A stretch of 40,081 nucleotides of DNA from positions 1-40,081 of the forward strand of contig JAHQVJ010000020.1 of NCBI GenBank assembly GCA_019634415.1, read 5' to 3'. This DNA is from Myxococcales bacterium. GTDB lineage: Bacteria; Myxococcota_A; UBA796; GCA-2862545. The notes under the pieces were generated by a model, which ran no database searches, was not told the DNA's origin, and saw only the letters and a list, made by a program, of their open reading frames with translations. Positions 15,824 to 23,385 of the stretch are shown here, one piece after another; position 1 is the first letter of the stretch; every line of letters starts with the position of its first letter. The translations under genes were made by a program, and so were the position numbers.

Positions 15824-16485
15824 ACAACCTCGACCCAGCTCTGCTTCGGGCATCGACCCTCGCTCTTCCCAAGAGCGACGCTCCAGAGCGGCAAGCAGCA
15901 GCCGAGGTGTTCGCACGACTGCTCGTCAACGAGATCACCCGAGCCCTCCCCAGCGGTGGGCTCTTGGGCGATGGGCCCACCTCGGCACTATCCACATTGG
16001 CAACCGACGCCCTCGCGTCGGTGCTGGTGCAAGGAGACGCCCTGGGTCTCGAGGGGTTGTTCGGCGGCCCTCCGAAGGCAGCGCAAAAACCGGCTCCGGA
16101 CCTGAATCCTGTGAGGAAGGGAACCGTCAGCAGCTCCTTCGGGATGCGGCTCGACCCGTTCACGGGAGCCCACCGACATCACGATGGCGTCGACATTGCA
16201 GCCCCCGAGGGCACCGCGGTCCATGCGACGCGCGATGGCATTGTCCGTTCAGTCAAGGAAGACCCAGGGTACGGTCACGTGGTCATCCTGGACCACGGAG
16301 GCGGCCGAGAGACCCGCTACGCCCACTGCGCTACGATCCTCGTCACGGCGGGGGAGCGTGTCTCCAGAGGCGACAAGATTGCCACTGTGGGACAATCGGG
16401 TCGCGCCACGGGTCCGCACCTCCACTTCGAGGTGCGTGAAAATGGCCAGCCCATTGATCCGGAAGGACCTCGGTCCGACGACTAG
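15820..16485 (+). CDS. flgJ: Rod-cap-like FlgJ N-domain fused to M23 peptidase
   Basis: 221 residues. Residues 1-75 resemble the FlgJ rod-binding domain (AAEVFARLLVNEITRALP, matching A-x-x-F-E-x-x-L-V-x-x-L-x-x-A). Residues about 95-215 are an M23/LytM zinc endopeptidase: HRHHDGVDIAAPEGT carries the HxxxD metal ligands, GYGHVVILDHG and TRYAHC follow, and PHLHFEV carries the HxH pair. Classical gammaproteobacterial FlgJ instead has a glucosaminidase. This version would cut peptide cross-links to let the rod through the wall. No signal peptide, as in FlgJ, which is exported by the flagellar machine. Position after flgI is canonical. GTG start overlaps flgI. Confidence 0.88.
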   Translation: MNNLDPALLRASTLALPKSDAPERQAAAEVFARLLVNEITRALPSGGLLGDGPTSALSTLATDALASVLVQGDALGLEGLFGGPPKAAQKPAPDLNPVRKGTVSSSFGMRLDPFTGAHRHHDGVDIAAPEGTAVHATRDGIVRSVKEDPGYGHVVILDHGGGRETRYAHCATILVTAGERVSRGDKIATVGQSGRATGPHLHFEVRENGQPIDPEGPRSDD

Positions 16486-16500
16486 ACGTCCGGCGCCCTC

Positions 16501-16527
16501 TAAAGCGCCTCCTCGTGGCACCGATAG
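16501..16527 (+). promoter_or_regulatory. Sigma-28 (FliA-type) promoter of flgMNKL
   Basis: TAAA at 16501-16504, 15 bp, ACCGATAG at 16520-16527: 4 of 4 and 6 of 8 to the FliA consensus with exact spacing. It starts 15 bp after flgJ ends and 33 bp before the flgM ATG. Late control of flgM, flgN, flgK and flgL is the usual arrangement. Confidence 0.7.
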
Positions 16528-16559
16528 GCCTTGTGAGGAACTTGGACGCTGAGGTTGTC

Positions 16560-16823
16560 ATGAAGATTGGCTCGCTTCCACCCGTGAATCCCGTCGATGG
16601 GTCGGCGCAGCAGCCGAAATCCAACGAAGGAGAGACTACGGAAGCCGACAAGGTGACCCTCTCCAAGGACGCGGATTTCGTGGCCGAGATGAGGCAACGC
16701 GCTAGCTCTGCGCCATTTCGGCAAGACATTGTCGAAGAGGTGAAGGCACAGCTGGCGCACGGAACCTTCGAGCCGCAGACCAACCTCCAGCGGGTTGTGG
16801 ACGGCCTCCTGGCCGACCTGTAA
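16560..16823 (+). CDS. flgM: Anti-sigma-28 factor FlgM
   Basis: 87 residues from ATG 16560 (GAGG 5 nt upstream). Family features: MKIGSLPPV start, a disordered Gln/Glu-rich segment, DKVTLSKDADFVAEMR and a helical C-terminus (FRQDIVEEVKAQLAHGTFEPQ, then LLADL) that in FlgM homologues binds and inhibits FliA. It is secreted through the completed hook, releasing FliA for late genes. It is preceded by a strong FliA-type box, so the inhibitor sits in its own regulon. It leads the flgM-flgN-flgK-flgL operon. Confidence 0.92.
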   Translation: MKIGSLPPVNPVDGSAQQPKSNEGETTEADKVTLSKDADFVAEMRQRASSAPFRQDIVEEVKAQLAHGTFEPQTNLQRVVDGLLADL

Positions 16824-16831
16824 GCTGCGGC

Positions 16832-17167
16832 ATGATCGAAGTTACCAAAATGGTAAACTCTCTGGCTGAATTGACCGAGAGGCATGTTCAGGCAGCAGTG
16901 ACGCTAGACACCACGACCGTGGACGCTCTGGCAAGGGCCCGAACCGACCTGGCCTTCGAGATCCAGGTGCACCTACAACGTGCGCCCGTCCTCGACGACC
17001 AGGCCCGAGTCGAGCTCGCCGCCGCTGTCGATCGACTGAATCAGGCCGAACATCGGCTGGGTCGCGCGTTGCGGTCCGTGCTTGCCGTTTTGAGTCCAAG
17101 ACCGAGGCAACCCGCTGTTTACGGGCGCCGAGGTCAAGCCTCCGAGGTGACCAATGGGAATGCTTGA
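16832..17167 (+). CDS. flgN: FlgN-like export chaperone
   Basis: 111 residues, almost entirely helical with heptad-like hydrophobic spacing (VNSLAELTERHVQAAVTLDT, LNQAEHRLGRALRSVLAVL) and a short disordered tail, as in FlgN/FliT-class chaperones. Sequence conservation in this family is low, so the call leans on position: between flgM and flgK, the junction protein that FlgN binds and delivers to the export gate. It starts 8 bp after flgM and overlaps flgK by 14 bp. Confidence 0.75.
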   Translation: MIEVTKMVNSLAELTERHVQAAVTLDTTTVDALARARTDLAFEIQVHLQRAPVLDDQARVELAAAVDRLNQAEHRLGRALRSVLAVLSPRPRQPAVYGRRGQASEVTNGNA

Positions 17168-18503
17168 TACCGTTCGCGTGAGCGCCACGGGGCTGTCGGC
17201 AGCCTCGGCAGGCGTTCGCGCCACTGCACAGAACGTGACGAACGCCACCACGCCGGGCTTCACCCGTCGGTCCGTGGTCCAGTCCGTCTCCGAACCGCTC
17301 CGCGACGGCGTTGTGCTGTTGGGGCAAGGTGTGAGCGTCGACGCGATCACCAGCGACCGTGCGAACCTGCTGGGCATGCGCCAGCTGCGGGCCGCCGGCG
17401 ACAGCAGCGGATCCGCGACCTACCGCCAAGCGCTGGCCGAGGTGGAGCCGGTGGTCAACGAGGTCTTCGCCGATGGGCCGCGAAGTGGGCTGGCAGCCTT
17501 CTTCGACACCCTCACCGCCGCCACGGTGGATCCTTCGGATCCGGGGCTGCGCGAGTCCGTGCTCCGCCAGGCGGACGGTCTGGCGGACCAGGTCCAGCGA
17601 GCGGCGAACGGCTTCTCCGAGCTGCAGAGCAGCTTCTCCGATCAGATGGCCATCGAGATTCCCCCGCTGACGCAGAAGCTGCAACAGGTGGCGATGCTCA
17701 ATCGCCAGCTGCAGTCTGCTGGCGGAGCGGCCCAGGCACCCGACATCGCCGACGACCTCAACCGCCTGCTGCGCGAGCTCGGTGAGCAGGGTGGCTTCAC
17801 CGCCCACATCCAGAGCGACGGCATCGCCACCGTCATGCTCGACGGCCACGCCGTCGTGTACGGCGAGACGGCGCGGGCGATCAGCGTCGACTCGCCGAAC
17901 GCCGTGCGCATCCAGGTGGACGAGGGCTACGTCACCGCCACTCCGGGCGGCGCCCTGGGTGGACTGGCGCGCGCCTACGACACGGTGCAGGGCTACATCG
18001 ACCAGCTCGACACCTTCGCCGCCGACTTCGCCGATGCGGTCAACACCACCCTGGCTGGCGGATTCGACCAAGATGGCAATGCGGGCGCCCCCCTGTTCAC
18101 CTACACGGCGGGCGACGCTGCCAGCAGCCTGGCGGTGAGCGCCACGGCCACCTCCCGCACGCTGGCCTTCGCAGGCTCCGCCACCGCTGCCGCCGGGGAC
18201 GGCGTGAACCTCGACGCACTGCTCGCGCTCGAGTCGTCCGCCGTCGTGGGTGGGCAGACCCCTGCGGACGCCCTGTCGGCGCTGACCAACGACGTGTCCC
18301 TCGACATCTCGTCGGCAGCCGTCACCGCCGTGCGGGACGGACTCGTCTCGAGTGATCTGGACCAGCTGGCCGCTAGCTTGCACGGCGTGGACCTCGACGA
18401 GCAGGCGGTTCAGCTCACCGCCTACCAGACCGCCTACCAGGCCTCCGCTCGGGTCCTGACGGTAGCCAACGACCTACTCGGTACGCTCCTGGAGCTCGCG
18501 TGA
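17154..18503 (+). CDS. flgK: Hook-filament junction protein FlgK (HAP1)
   Basis: 449 residues. The N-terminal D0 motif (LDTVRVSATGLSAASAGVRA, then TAQNVTNATTPGFTRRSVV) and the C-terminal helix (LDEQAVQLTAYQTAYQASARVLTVANDLLGTLLEL) are diagnostic. The middle (SVSEPLRDGVVLLGQGVSVD, ADGPRSGLAAFFDTL) also fits FlgK. It forms the first junction ring between hook and filament. ATG 17154 is used; a second ATG at 17160 is in frame. It overlaps flgL by 4 bp. Confidence 0.95.
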   Translation: MGMLDTVRVSATGLSAASAGVRATAQNVTNATTPGFTRRSVVQSVSEPLRDGVVLLGQGVSVDAITSDRANLLGMRQLRAAGDSSGSATYRQALAEVEPVVNEVFADGPRSGLAAFFDTLTAATVDPSDPGLRESVLRQADGLADQVQRAANGFSELQSSFSDQMAIEIPPLTQKLQQVAMLNRQLQSAGGAAQAPDIADDLNRLLRELGEQGGFTAHIQSDGIATVMLDGHAVVYGETARAISVDSPNAVRIQVDEGYVTATPGGALGGLARAYDTVQGYIDQLDTFAADFADAVNTTLAGGFDQDGNAGAPLFTYTAGDAASSLAVSATATSRTLAFAGSATAAAGDGVNLDALLALESSAVVGGQTPADALSALTNDVSLDISSAAVTAVRDGLVSSDLDQLAASLHGVDLDEQAVQLTAYQTAYQASARVLTVANDLLGTLLELA

Positions 18504-19378
18504 TCATCCGGCACACCCCACTGCAGCAGCTCGACCAGACCAATAGACAGATCAACGATCTGAAGTCGCGGTTCGAGCGACAGACCCAGGTGGCCACCAC
18601 CCAGCTCGAGGTGCTGTCTTCCGAGGATGCGGCTGGCGCCTGGCAGCAAATCGACCGGCTGCAGAACGCGCTGGCCGACCAGGACGTCTTCGAGGCCAAC
18701 GCGGGCTCGGCCATGGGCCTGCTCGACACCATGGATGTGGTGTTGCGCGACGCCGCCAACGAGGTCTCTCGAGCGCGAGAGCTGGCGGTCCAGCTGTCGA
18801 ACGACAGCTACAACGACGCCGACCGCGCCGAGGTGGCCGTTCAGGTCACCTCGATCCGGGACAGCGTGCTTGCCTTGGCCAACACTCAGATGGCGGACCG
18901 CTCCTTGTTCGCCGGCACGGCCTACGACGATCTGGCCTTCGCGGCCGACGGCACCTACCAAGGCAACACCGACGTCTCCACCGTTCGGGTGTCCCAGACC
19001 TCCGACGTGCCGACCTCGGCGGTGGGGGAGGACATCTTCCGCACGGCCCTGGACACGCTGGACGCGTTGGCGACGGCGCTGGGCTCCGGGGCGGGAAGTG
19101 CAGCCGCCACCGCAGCTGAGCTCGGCGACCTCGACACGAGTCACGAGACGCTGGTTCGTGCGCGTCAGAACGTGGGCTTCGACCAGGTGGAGGTGCTCGA
19201 CGCCAGATCCATCGCGGACAGCTTGCGCCTCACGCTGCAAGAATCTCTGAATGCCAGGGTGGCCGCCGATCCCATCGAGTCACTGTCCACCCTCGCAGAG
19301 CTGCGCAGCAGCTACGAGGTGGCGCTCCAAGTGACGGCTTCGACCGGATCGACGACGCTGTTCGACTTCCTCCGCTGA
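18500..19378 (+). CDS. flgL: Hook-filament junction protein FlgL (HAP3)
   Basis: 292 residues from GTG 18500 (overlaps the flgK stop as GTGATCA). FlgL features: TPLQQLDQTNRQINDLKSRF near the start, GAWQQIDRLQNAL, LARELAVQ-type helix (SRARELAVQLSNDSYNDADR), LANTQMADRSLFAGTAYDDL and the flagellin-like C-terminal helix (SLSTLAELRSSYEVALQVTA, then TLFDFL). It is the second junction ring, on which the flagellin filament grows. Transcription probably comes from the flgM promoter; flagellin has its own unit 133 bp downstream. Confidence 0.93.
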   Translation: MIIRHTPLQQLDQTNRQINDLKSRFERQTQVATTQLEVLSSEDAAGAWQQIDRLQNALADQDVFEANAGSAMGLLDTMDVVLRDAANEVSRARELAVQLSNDSYNDADRAEVAVQVTSIRDSVLALANTQMADRSLFAGTAYDDLAFAADGTYQGNTDVSTVRVSQTSDVPTSAVGEDIFRTALDTLDALATALGSGAGSAAATAAELGDLDTSHETLVRARQNVGFDQVEVLDARSIADSLRLTLQESLNARVAADPIESLSTLAELRSSYEVALQVTASTGSTTLFDFLR

Positions 19379-19414
19379 GCGAAGCTGAAGAAGGTCGACA
19401 CAAACACAAGCGCC

Positions 19415-19442
19415 TCAACACGGTCAGATGGTGATCCGAAAC
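19415..19442 (+). promoter_or_regulatory. Possible sigma-28-type promoter of the flagellin gene (16-bp spacer)
   Basis: TCAA at 19415-19418, 16 bp, TCCGAAAC at 19435-19442 (5 of 8 to the -10 consensus). It is weaker than the other boxes but is the only candidate in the 133-bp gap. The downstream leader holds a possible hairpin, GAAAGG (19457-19462) with CCTTTC (19473-19478), before the GGAGG at 19501-19505. Confidence 0.35.
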
Positions 19443-19511
19443 AAAGGGCGAGGCCGGAAAGGAAAAGGCCTCCCTTTCAGGAACACCATCACGACACATC
19501 GGAGGCCATGA

Positions 19512-20345
19512 ATGGCGCTCACCGTCAACACCAACCTCGCGTCGATGCACTCGATCTCGGCCCTCAACCAGACGAACATGAACCTGAAGGGTTCGTTGAG
19601 CCGCATCAGCTCGGGCACGCGGATCGTCTCCGCGGCCGACGACGCCGCCGGGCTGGGCGTTGCAGAGAACCTCAGTGCGGCCCAGCGCAGCCTTCGCATG
19701 GCAGCGCGGAACACCAATGACGGAATCTCCATCGTCCAGACTGCCGAGAGCGCGGCTGGCGAGGTCTCGAACATCATCAAGCGGATGCGGGAGCTCGCCG
19801 TCCAGTCGTCCTCGGACACCCTCGAGGACACGGAGCGTAGCTACATCCAGGACGAGTTCGTGGCGCTGGCCACGGAGGTCGACCGGATCGCCAACGTGAC
19901 GGAATTCAACGGCGTCGCACTCGCAGAGGGCACCAACGCCACCATCGCAGTGCAGGTCGGCATCAACAACGTGGCCGCCAACGACCGGATCGACATCACC
20001 CTCGGTGACCTCACGGGTGGAACCCTGGGCATCGACACCGGCAGCATCGACCTGTCGTCCTCGGGTAACGCCCAGTCGGCCCTGGCCGCCCTGGACACCG
20101 CACTCGACACGGTCAACGGCTACCGCTCCAGCCTCGGCGCCTCGCAGAACCGCCTGGAGAGCGCCTTCCGCCAGCTCGACTCCTACACCCAGAACCTGGC
20201 GGCCGCAGAGTCCCAGATTCGGGACACCGACTTCGCCGTGGAGTCGGCAGAGATGGCCAAGTACCAGATCATGCAGCAGGCCGGCGTGGCGGTCCTCGCC
20301 CAGGCCAAGGCCATCAACGCCCAGGCTGCCCAGCTCATCCAGTGA
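19512..20345 (+). CDS. fliC: Flagellin
   Basis: 277 residues, a short flagellin made almost only of the D0/D1 helical domains. The N-terminus is canonical (LTVNTNLASMHSISALNQTN, LSRISSGTRIVSAADDAAGL) and so is the C-terminal helix (AESQIRDTDFAVESAEMAKY, QIMQQAGVAVLAQAKAINAQ). The middle region (about 135-185) is only a small beta segment rich in Thr, Ser and Gly, where surface domains or glycans would sit. ATG 19512 has GGAGG 6 nt upstream; ATG 19508 is out of frame. It is a single flagellin gene here, followed by a strong hairpin terminator. Confidence 0.97.
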   Translation: MALTVNTNLASMHSISALNQTNMNLKGSLSRISSGTRIVSAADDAAGLGVAENLSAAQRSLRMAARNTNDGISIVQTAESAAGEVSNIIKRMRELAVQSSSDTLEDTERSYIQDEFVALATEVDRIANVTEFNGVALAEGTNATIAVQVGINNVAANDRIDITLGDLTGGTLGIDTGSIDLSSSGNAQSALAALDTALDTVNGYRSSLGASQNRLESAFRQLDSYTQNLAAAESQIRDTDFAVESAEMAKYQIMQQAGVAVLAQAKAINAQAAQLIQ

Positions 20346-20353
20346 TTCGACTC

Positions 20354-20380
20354 GCCCGGCCCCGTCGCACGGGGCCGGGC
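20354..20380 (+). terminator. Strong hairpin terminator after flagellin
   Basis: GCCCGGCCCCGT (20354-20365) and ACGGGGCCGGGC (20369-20380) pair perfectly, a 12-bp GC stem with a 3-nt loop, 8 bp after the flagellin stop. It is followed by a pyrimidine-rich run ending CTCTTT rather than a classic U-tract. Besides ending or stabilising the abundant flagellin mRNA, it may keep fliD expression low. Confidence 0.8.
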
Positions 20381-20439
20381 GCCCTCTCTGTCTGCTCTGC
20401 TCTTTGTGCGTTCTTCCACCGATTTGAAAGGACTCTCTG

Positions 20440-21780
20440 ATGTCAGTGATGATCGACGGTGTCTTCAGTGGTTTCGACACCACCGCCCTCATCGATGCTG
20501 TCCTCGCCACTCAGGCGACGGGCAGAGATCTGATGCAGGCGCAGCGCGACGCGGAGCAGCGCACGCTGGACAAGATCTCGGAGCTGTCGGGGCTGCTCAA
20601 GGACCTCTCCACAGCAGCAGACGACCTGAAGTCGGGCGCCACCGACACCTACAAGGCCACCGTGGCCGAAGGTGCGGGGTTCACGGCCACCACGTCGAGT
20701 GGCGCCGTTCCCGGTACGTACGACGTGAGCGTCATCTCGCTGGCGGCCTCCGAGATGGAGACCAGCCAGGGGTTCGCCAGCAGCAGTGCATCCGGCACGG
20801 TGGCTCAAGGCACCTTGACCGTGTCCATCGCCGGCGAAGACGTGGACGTGACCATCGACGGCACCAACGACTCCCTGAGCGGTCTGGCGTCGAGCCTGAA
20901 CCAGGTGGACGGCCTGAGCGCCTACGTGCTCAACACGGGTGCCGACACCGACCCGTACCAGCTGGTGGTGCAGTCCACCGAGTCCGGGGAGGACAACACG
21001 CTGTCCTTCGACACGTCTGGACTCGCTGGCGGCACCGTGCCCACCTTCACCGAGGTGCAGGCGGGAGCAGACGCGGAGCTCACCATCAACGGTCTGACGG
21101 TGTTCTCCGCCTCCAACCAGGTCAAGTCCGTGCCTGGTCTGACCATCGGGATCACCGAGGCGGGCCTGGGAGCTTCCACCGTCGAGGTGGTGGCCGACGA
21201 GGACGCGCTGCAGGAGCAGCTCCAGGCCTTCGTGGACACCTACAACGCCGTGTTCGACCAGGTCCAGGTCAACTCCGTCTTCGATGCCGAGAACGGGATC
21301 GAGGGACCGCTTGTGGGAGAGAGCTCGGTGCGTCGGGTGCTCGGCGGCCTGGGAGACCTGGTCTCGAACCCGTACTCCACAGGGGGAACCTTCTCGATCC
21401 TCGCCGAGGTGGGCATCGAGACCACACAGACGGGCGAGCTGGAGCTCGACACGGAGGCCCTGTCCGACGCCTTGGAGTCGGGCTTCGGCGACGCCCTCAC
21501 CCTGCTCACCTCCGACGACGGGCCCCTGGCGGCGTTGATCACCGAGATCGACGACGTGTACGTGGACCCTGACTCGGGCTCGCTGGAGAGTCGCGAGGAT
21601 TCGCTACAGTCGTCCATCGAGGACCTCGAAGAGCGAATTGCAGACGAGGACGATCGGCTGGCCGATCAGGCTGCGCTGTTGCGCACTCGCTTCACGGCGA
21701 TGGAGCAGATCATGGCCGAGCTGCAGAGCACGACCCAGTTCCTCTCCACCCTGTTCACGCAGACCTCCACCACCACCTAG
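20440..21780 (+). CDS. fliD: Flagellar filament cap protein FliD (HAP2)
   Basis: 446 residues. N-terminal FliD motif (IDGVFSGFDTTALIDAVLAT, then DLMQAQRDAEQRTLDKISEL), a beta-rich centre (ATTSSGAVPGTYDVSVISLA, LTINGLTVFSASNQVKSVPG LTIGIT-type motif) and C-terminal coiled coil (IEDLEERIADEDDRLADQAA, then LRTRFTAMEQIMAELQSTTQ). It caps the filament and helps flagellin fold at the tip. ATG 20440 has AAAGGA about 8 nt upstream. A bare ACCGATTT lies at 20418 but has no partner -35 box, so its promoter is unclear. Confidence 0.95.
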   Translation: MSVMIDGVFSGFDTTALIDAVLATQATGRDLMQAQRDAEQRTLDKISELSGLLKDLSTAADDLKSGATDTYKATVAEGAGFTATTSSGAVPGTYDVSVISLAASEMETSQGFASSSASGTVAQGTLTVSIAGEDVDVTIDGTNDSLSGLASSLNQVDGLSAYVLNTGADTDPYQLVVQSTESGEDNTLSFDTSGLAGGTVPTFTEVQAGADAELTINGLTVFSASNQVKSVPGLTIGITEAGLGASTVEVVADEDALQEQLQAFVDTYNAVFDQVQVNSVFDAENGIEGPLVGESSVRRVLGGLGDLVSNPYSTGGTFSILAEVGIETTQTGELELDTEALSDALESGFGDALTLLTSDDGPLAALITEIDDVYVDPDSGSLESREDSLQSSIEDLEERIADEDDRLADQAALLRTRFTAMEQIMAELQSTTQFLSTLFTQTSTTT

Positions 21781-21790
21781 ACGAGGCACC

Positions 21791-22165
21791 ATGCTGCAAG
21801 GCATCGATCGGTATCGACAGGCCCGCGCCGACGTCTCTCCCGAGCAGCTCGTGACGCTGCTCTTCCGCGAGGCGGTCACCCGGTTGTCCAAGCTGGAGAC
21901 CTTGGACGCCGACGACGACGCCTGGATCGGCGACCTGCACCACGTACGCAGCATCCTGCTGGAGCTGCGCCAGGCCCTGGATCCATCCGCCGACGAGCTG
22001 CTGGTCACGCGGCTGTCCGAGCTGTACACCTGGTGCATCGACGAGCTGCTCAAGGCGGGCAAGGACCGACGTGCCGTGACCATCGAGCCCGTGCGCAAGG
22101 TACTGGAGTCGCTGCTCGAGGGATGGGTCGCAGCCCTGTCGGCTCCGCCCGACCGAGCCGCCTGA
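21791..22165 (+). CDS. fliS: Flagellin chaperone FliS
   Basis: 124 residues, helical. FliS pattern: YRQARADVSPEQLVTLLFRE, a helix with HHVRSILLELRQALDP, then LSELYTWCIDELLKAGKDR. FliS holds flagellin in the cytoplasm and hands it to FlhA. ATG 21791 lies 10 bp after fliD, with GAGG just before it; the position after fliD is the usual one. Its stop overlaps the next start by one base. Confidence 0.88.
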   Translation: MLQGIDRYRQARADVSPEQLVTLLFREAVTRLSKLETLDADDDAWIGDLHHVRSILLELRQALDPSADELLVTRLSELYTWCIDELLKAGKDRRAVTIEPVRKVLESLLEGWVAALSAPPDRAA

Positions 22166-22464
22166 TGACGACGACGGACCCCAAGGAGCAGGCCGCACAG
22201 CTGATCGACGCGCCCGCCGACCAACCGGTGGACGAGGATCTGCTCCGGCAGCTCCTCGCTCAGCTCCGCAGCAGGCCACCGACCACGCCGTCGGAGCGCG
22301 ACGAGTGGCTTCAGCTCGTCCGAGACCTGCGCTCGCGGGTGCGACGGGAGCTCACGGCGGTGGGGCGCGAGCTGCGACGCACGACGAAGGCTCGACGCGG
22401 CCTGCGCGGCTACGGCGCGCTGAAGAGCGTCCGCCACTCGCAACACACGGACAAGGTCGTCTGA
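22165..22464 (+). CDS. Small basic helical protein after fliS, unknown (FliT position)
   Basis: 99 residues. The first half is acidic and helical (DEDLLRQLLAQLRSRPP, SERDEWLQLVRDLRSRVRRE); the end is strongly basic (TTKARRGLRGYGALKSVRHS). The start is overlapped with the fliS stop, so it is translationally coupled. The slot is the one taken by FliT or other small export chaperones in many bacteria, but I see no FliT sequence signature. It could be a chaperone or a nucleic-acid-binding regulator. Confidence 0.65.
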   Translation: MTTTDPKEQAAQLIDAPADQPVDEDLLRQLLAQLRSRPPTTPSERDEWLQLVRDLRSRVRRELTAVGRELRRTTKARRGLRGYGALKSVRHSQHTDKVV

Positions 22465-22476
22465 CCCGACGACCGC

Positions 22477-22503
22477 TAAAGGTCCGGCCTGGGTGACCGA
22501 TTC
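22477..22503 (+). promoter_or_regulatory. Sigma-28 (FliA-type) promoter of the MYXO-CTERM/PilZ/barrel/TPR operon
   Basis: TAAA at 22477-22480, 15 bp, ACCGATTC at 22496-22503. -35 matches fully, -10 matches 5 of 8, with exact spacing. The predicted start (about 22510) coincides with ATG 22511, so the first mRNA may be leaderless or start a few bases later. Confidence 0.55.
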
Positions 22504-22510
22504 GGGACGC

Positions 22511-22849
22511 ATGTTTGCCGTCTTGTCGATCTTCCTGAGCTCCAGCTGGGCCACCCCCACGCCCACGGGAGACACCGGGTCCGCCACCTCACCCGCGACG
22601 TCCACCGGCGACACGGGTACGGCGAGCCCCACCACACCGACGACGCCGGGAACCGATCCGACGACGCCGGGAACCGATCCGACGACGTCGGACACCGCGG
22701 CGGCACCAGCAGCGGTGACCGCTGCCTCCCTGGCAGGCGAAGTGGGTGGCTGCCACTGTTCCTCGGGACGCGGCACTGCTCCTTGGCTGCTCATGTCCCT
22801 CGGCGCCGTGGCGGTGGTCGCTCTTCGACGGCGGGTGGAGCTGCGATGA
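22511..22849 (+). CDS. Small secreted Thr/Pro-rich protein with MYXO-CTERM-like tail
   Basis: 112 residues. Signal peptide MFAVLSIFLSSSWA, then about 55 residues of almost pure Thr, Pro, Gly, Asp and Ser with a 7-residue tandem repeat (TTPGTDP), and a C-terminal tag: GGCHCSSG, a hydrophobic helix (WLLMSLGAVAVVAL) and RRR. This is the MYXO-CTERM layout; after processing only a short, probably unfolded, surface-tethered peptide would remain. GTG 22493 is an alternative start but lies inside the promoter. It overlaps the PilZ-like gene by 4 bp. Confidence 0.75.
   Translation: MFAVLSIFLSSSWATPTPTGDTGSATSPATSTGDTGTASPTTPTTPGTDPTTPGTDPTTSDTAAAPAAVTAASLAGEVGGCHCSSGRGTAPWLLMSLGAVAVVALRRRVELR
22640..22681 (+). 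repeat. 21-bp tandem repeat, two perfect copies
   Basis: ACGACGCCGGGAACCGATCC(G) occurs twice in a row (22640-22660, 22661-22681), with a partial third start (ACGACGTCGG). It encodes the TTPGTDP units in the linker of the MYXO-CTERM-like protein, a likely site of copy-number variation. Confidence 0.85.
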
Positions 22850-23385
22850 GCGAAGAGTTCCATCACTTCCCTGCCGTCGTGGATCTCGCGGTCATCCCCG
22901 TGGATCACGAGCAAGAAGGCGACGAGCCCATCGGCCCGCCTCCGCGAGGTGCCCCGCTGGCGGACCGGGCTCGCGCCACTGCTGCCCGCGTGGGCCGCGC
23001 CAACCTCGAGATCCGAGACGCCATGTGGAGCATCATCGATGCGCTGGCGGGGCTGGAGCGAACCGTCGATCGGTTGACTCGGCTGATGACCCTCAAGGAT
23101 GCGGGCGTGGAGCTGCGCCGAGAGCTCGTGCACATCGGCGGCGACGGCCTGGAGCTGCAGCGAGCGGGCCCTTGGCCCGACGGGCAGCCCGTCGACGTGC
23201 ACCTGTCCATCGACCTGCGCGCCGTACACCACCTCATGTCGATCCGCGGCGTGGTGGACCAGCGAAGCAACGGAGCCCACATCCAGTTCACCCGTCTGCG
23301 GGAGGAGGAGCGCGACCTGCTCGTGGCCTTCGTCTTCCAGCAGGAAGCCAAGGAGCGCCGCCGTGCTCGCAGCGCTGATTGCTAG
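22846..23385 (+). CDS. PilZ-like domain protein
   Basis: 179 residues, no signal peptide. Residues about 85-170 have a PilZ-type barrel pattern: ELRRELVHIGGDGLELQRAG (like the D/N-x-S-x-x-G-L strand), a central strand VDVHLSIDLR, IRGVVDQRSNGAHIQF and a C-terminal helix EEERDLLVAFVFQQE. PilZ domains bind cyclic-di-GMP through RxxxR plus D/N-x-S-x-x-G; here the second motif reads HIGGDG, so binding is uncertain. Residues 1-85 contain a helix. In a late flagellar operon a YcgR-like motor-brake role is plausible but inferred. The stop lies 23 bp inside the next gene. Confidence 0.7.
   Translation: MSEEFHHFPAVVDLAVIPVDHEQEGDEPIGPPPRGAPLADRARATAARVGRANLEIRDAMWSIIDALAGLERTVDRLTRLMTLKDAGVELRRELVHIGGDGLELQRAGPWPDGQPVDVHLSIDLRAVHHLMSIRGVVDQRSNGAHIQFTRLREEERDLLVAFVFQQEAKERRRARSADC

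Noticed and set aside
20418..20425. ACCGATTT just before fliD as a sigma-28 -10 box
   Set aside because: No TAAA/TCAA at 14-17 bp upstream, and the predicted transcript start would cut the ribosome-binding site.
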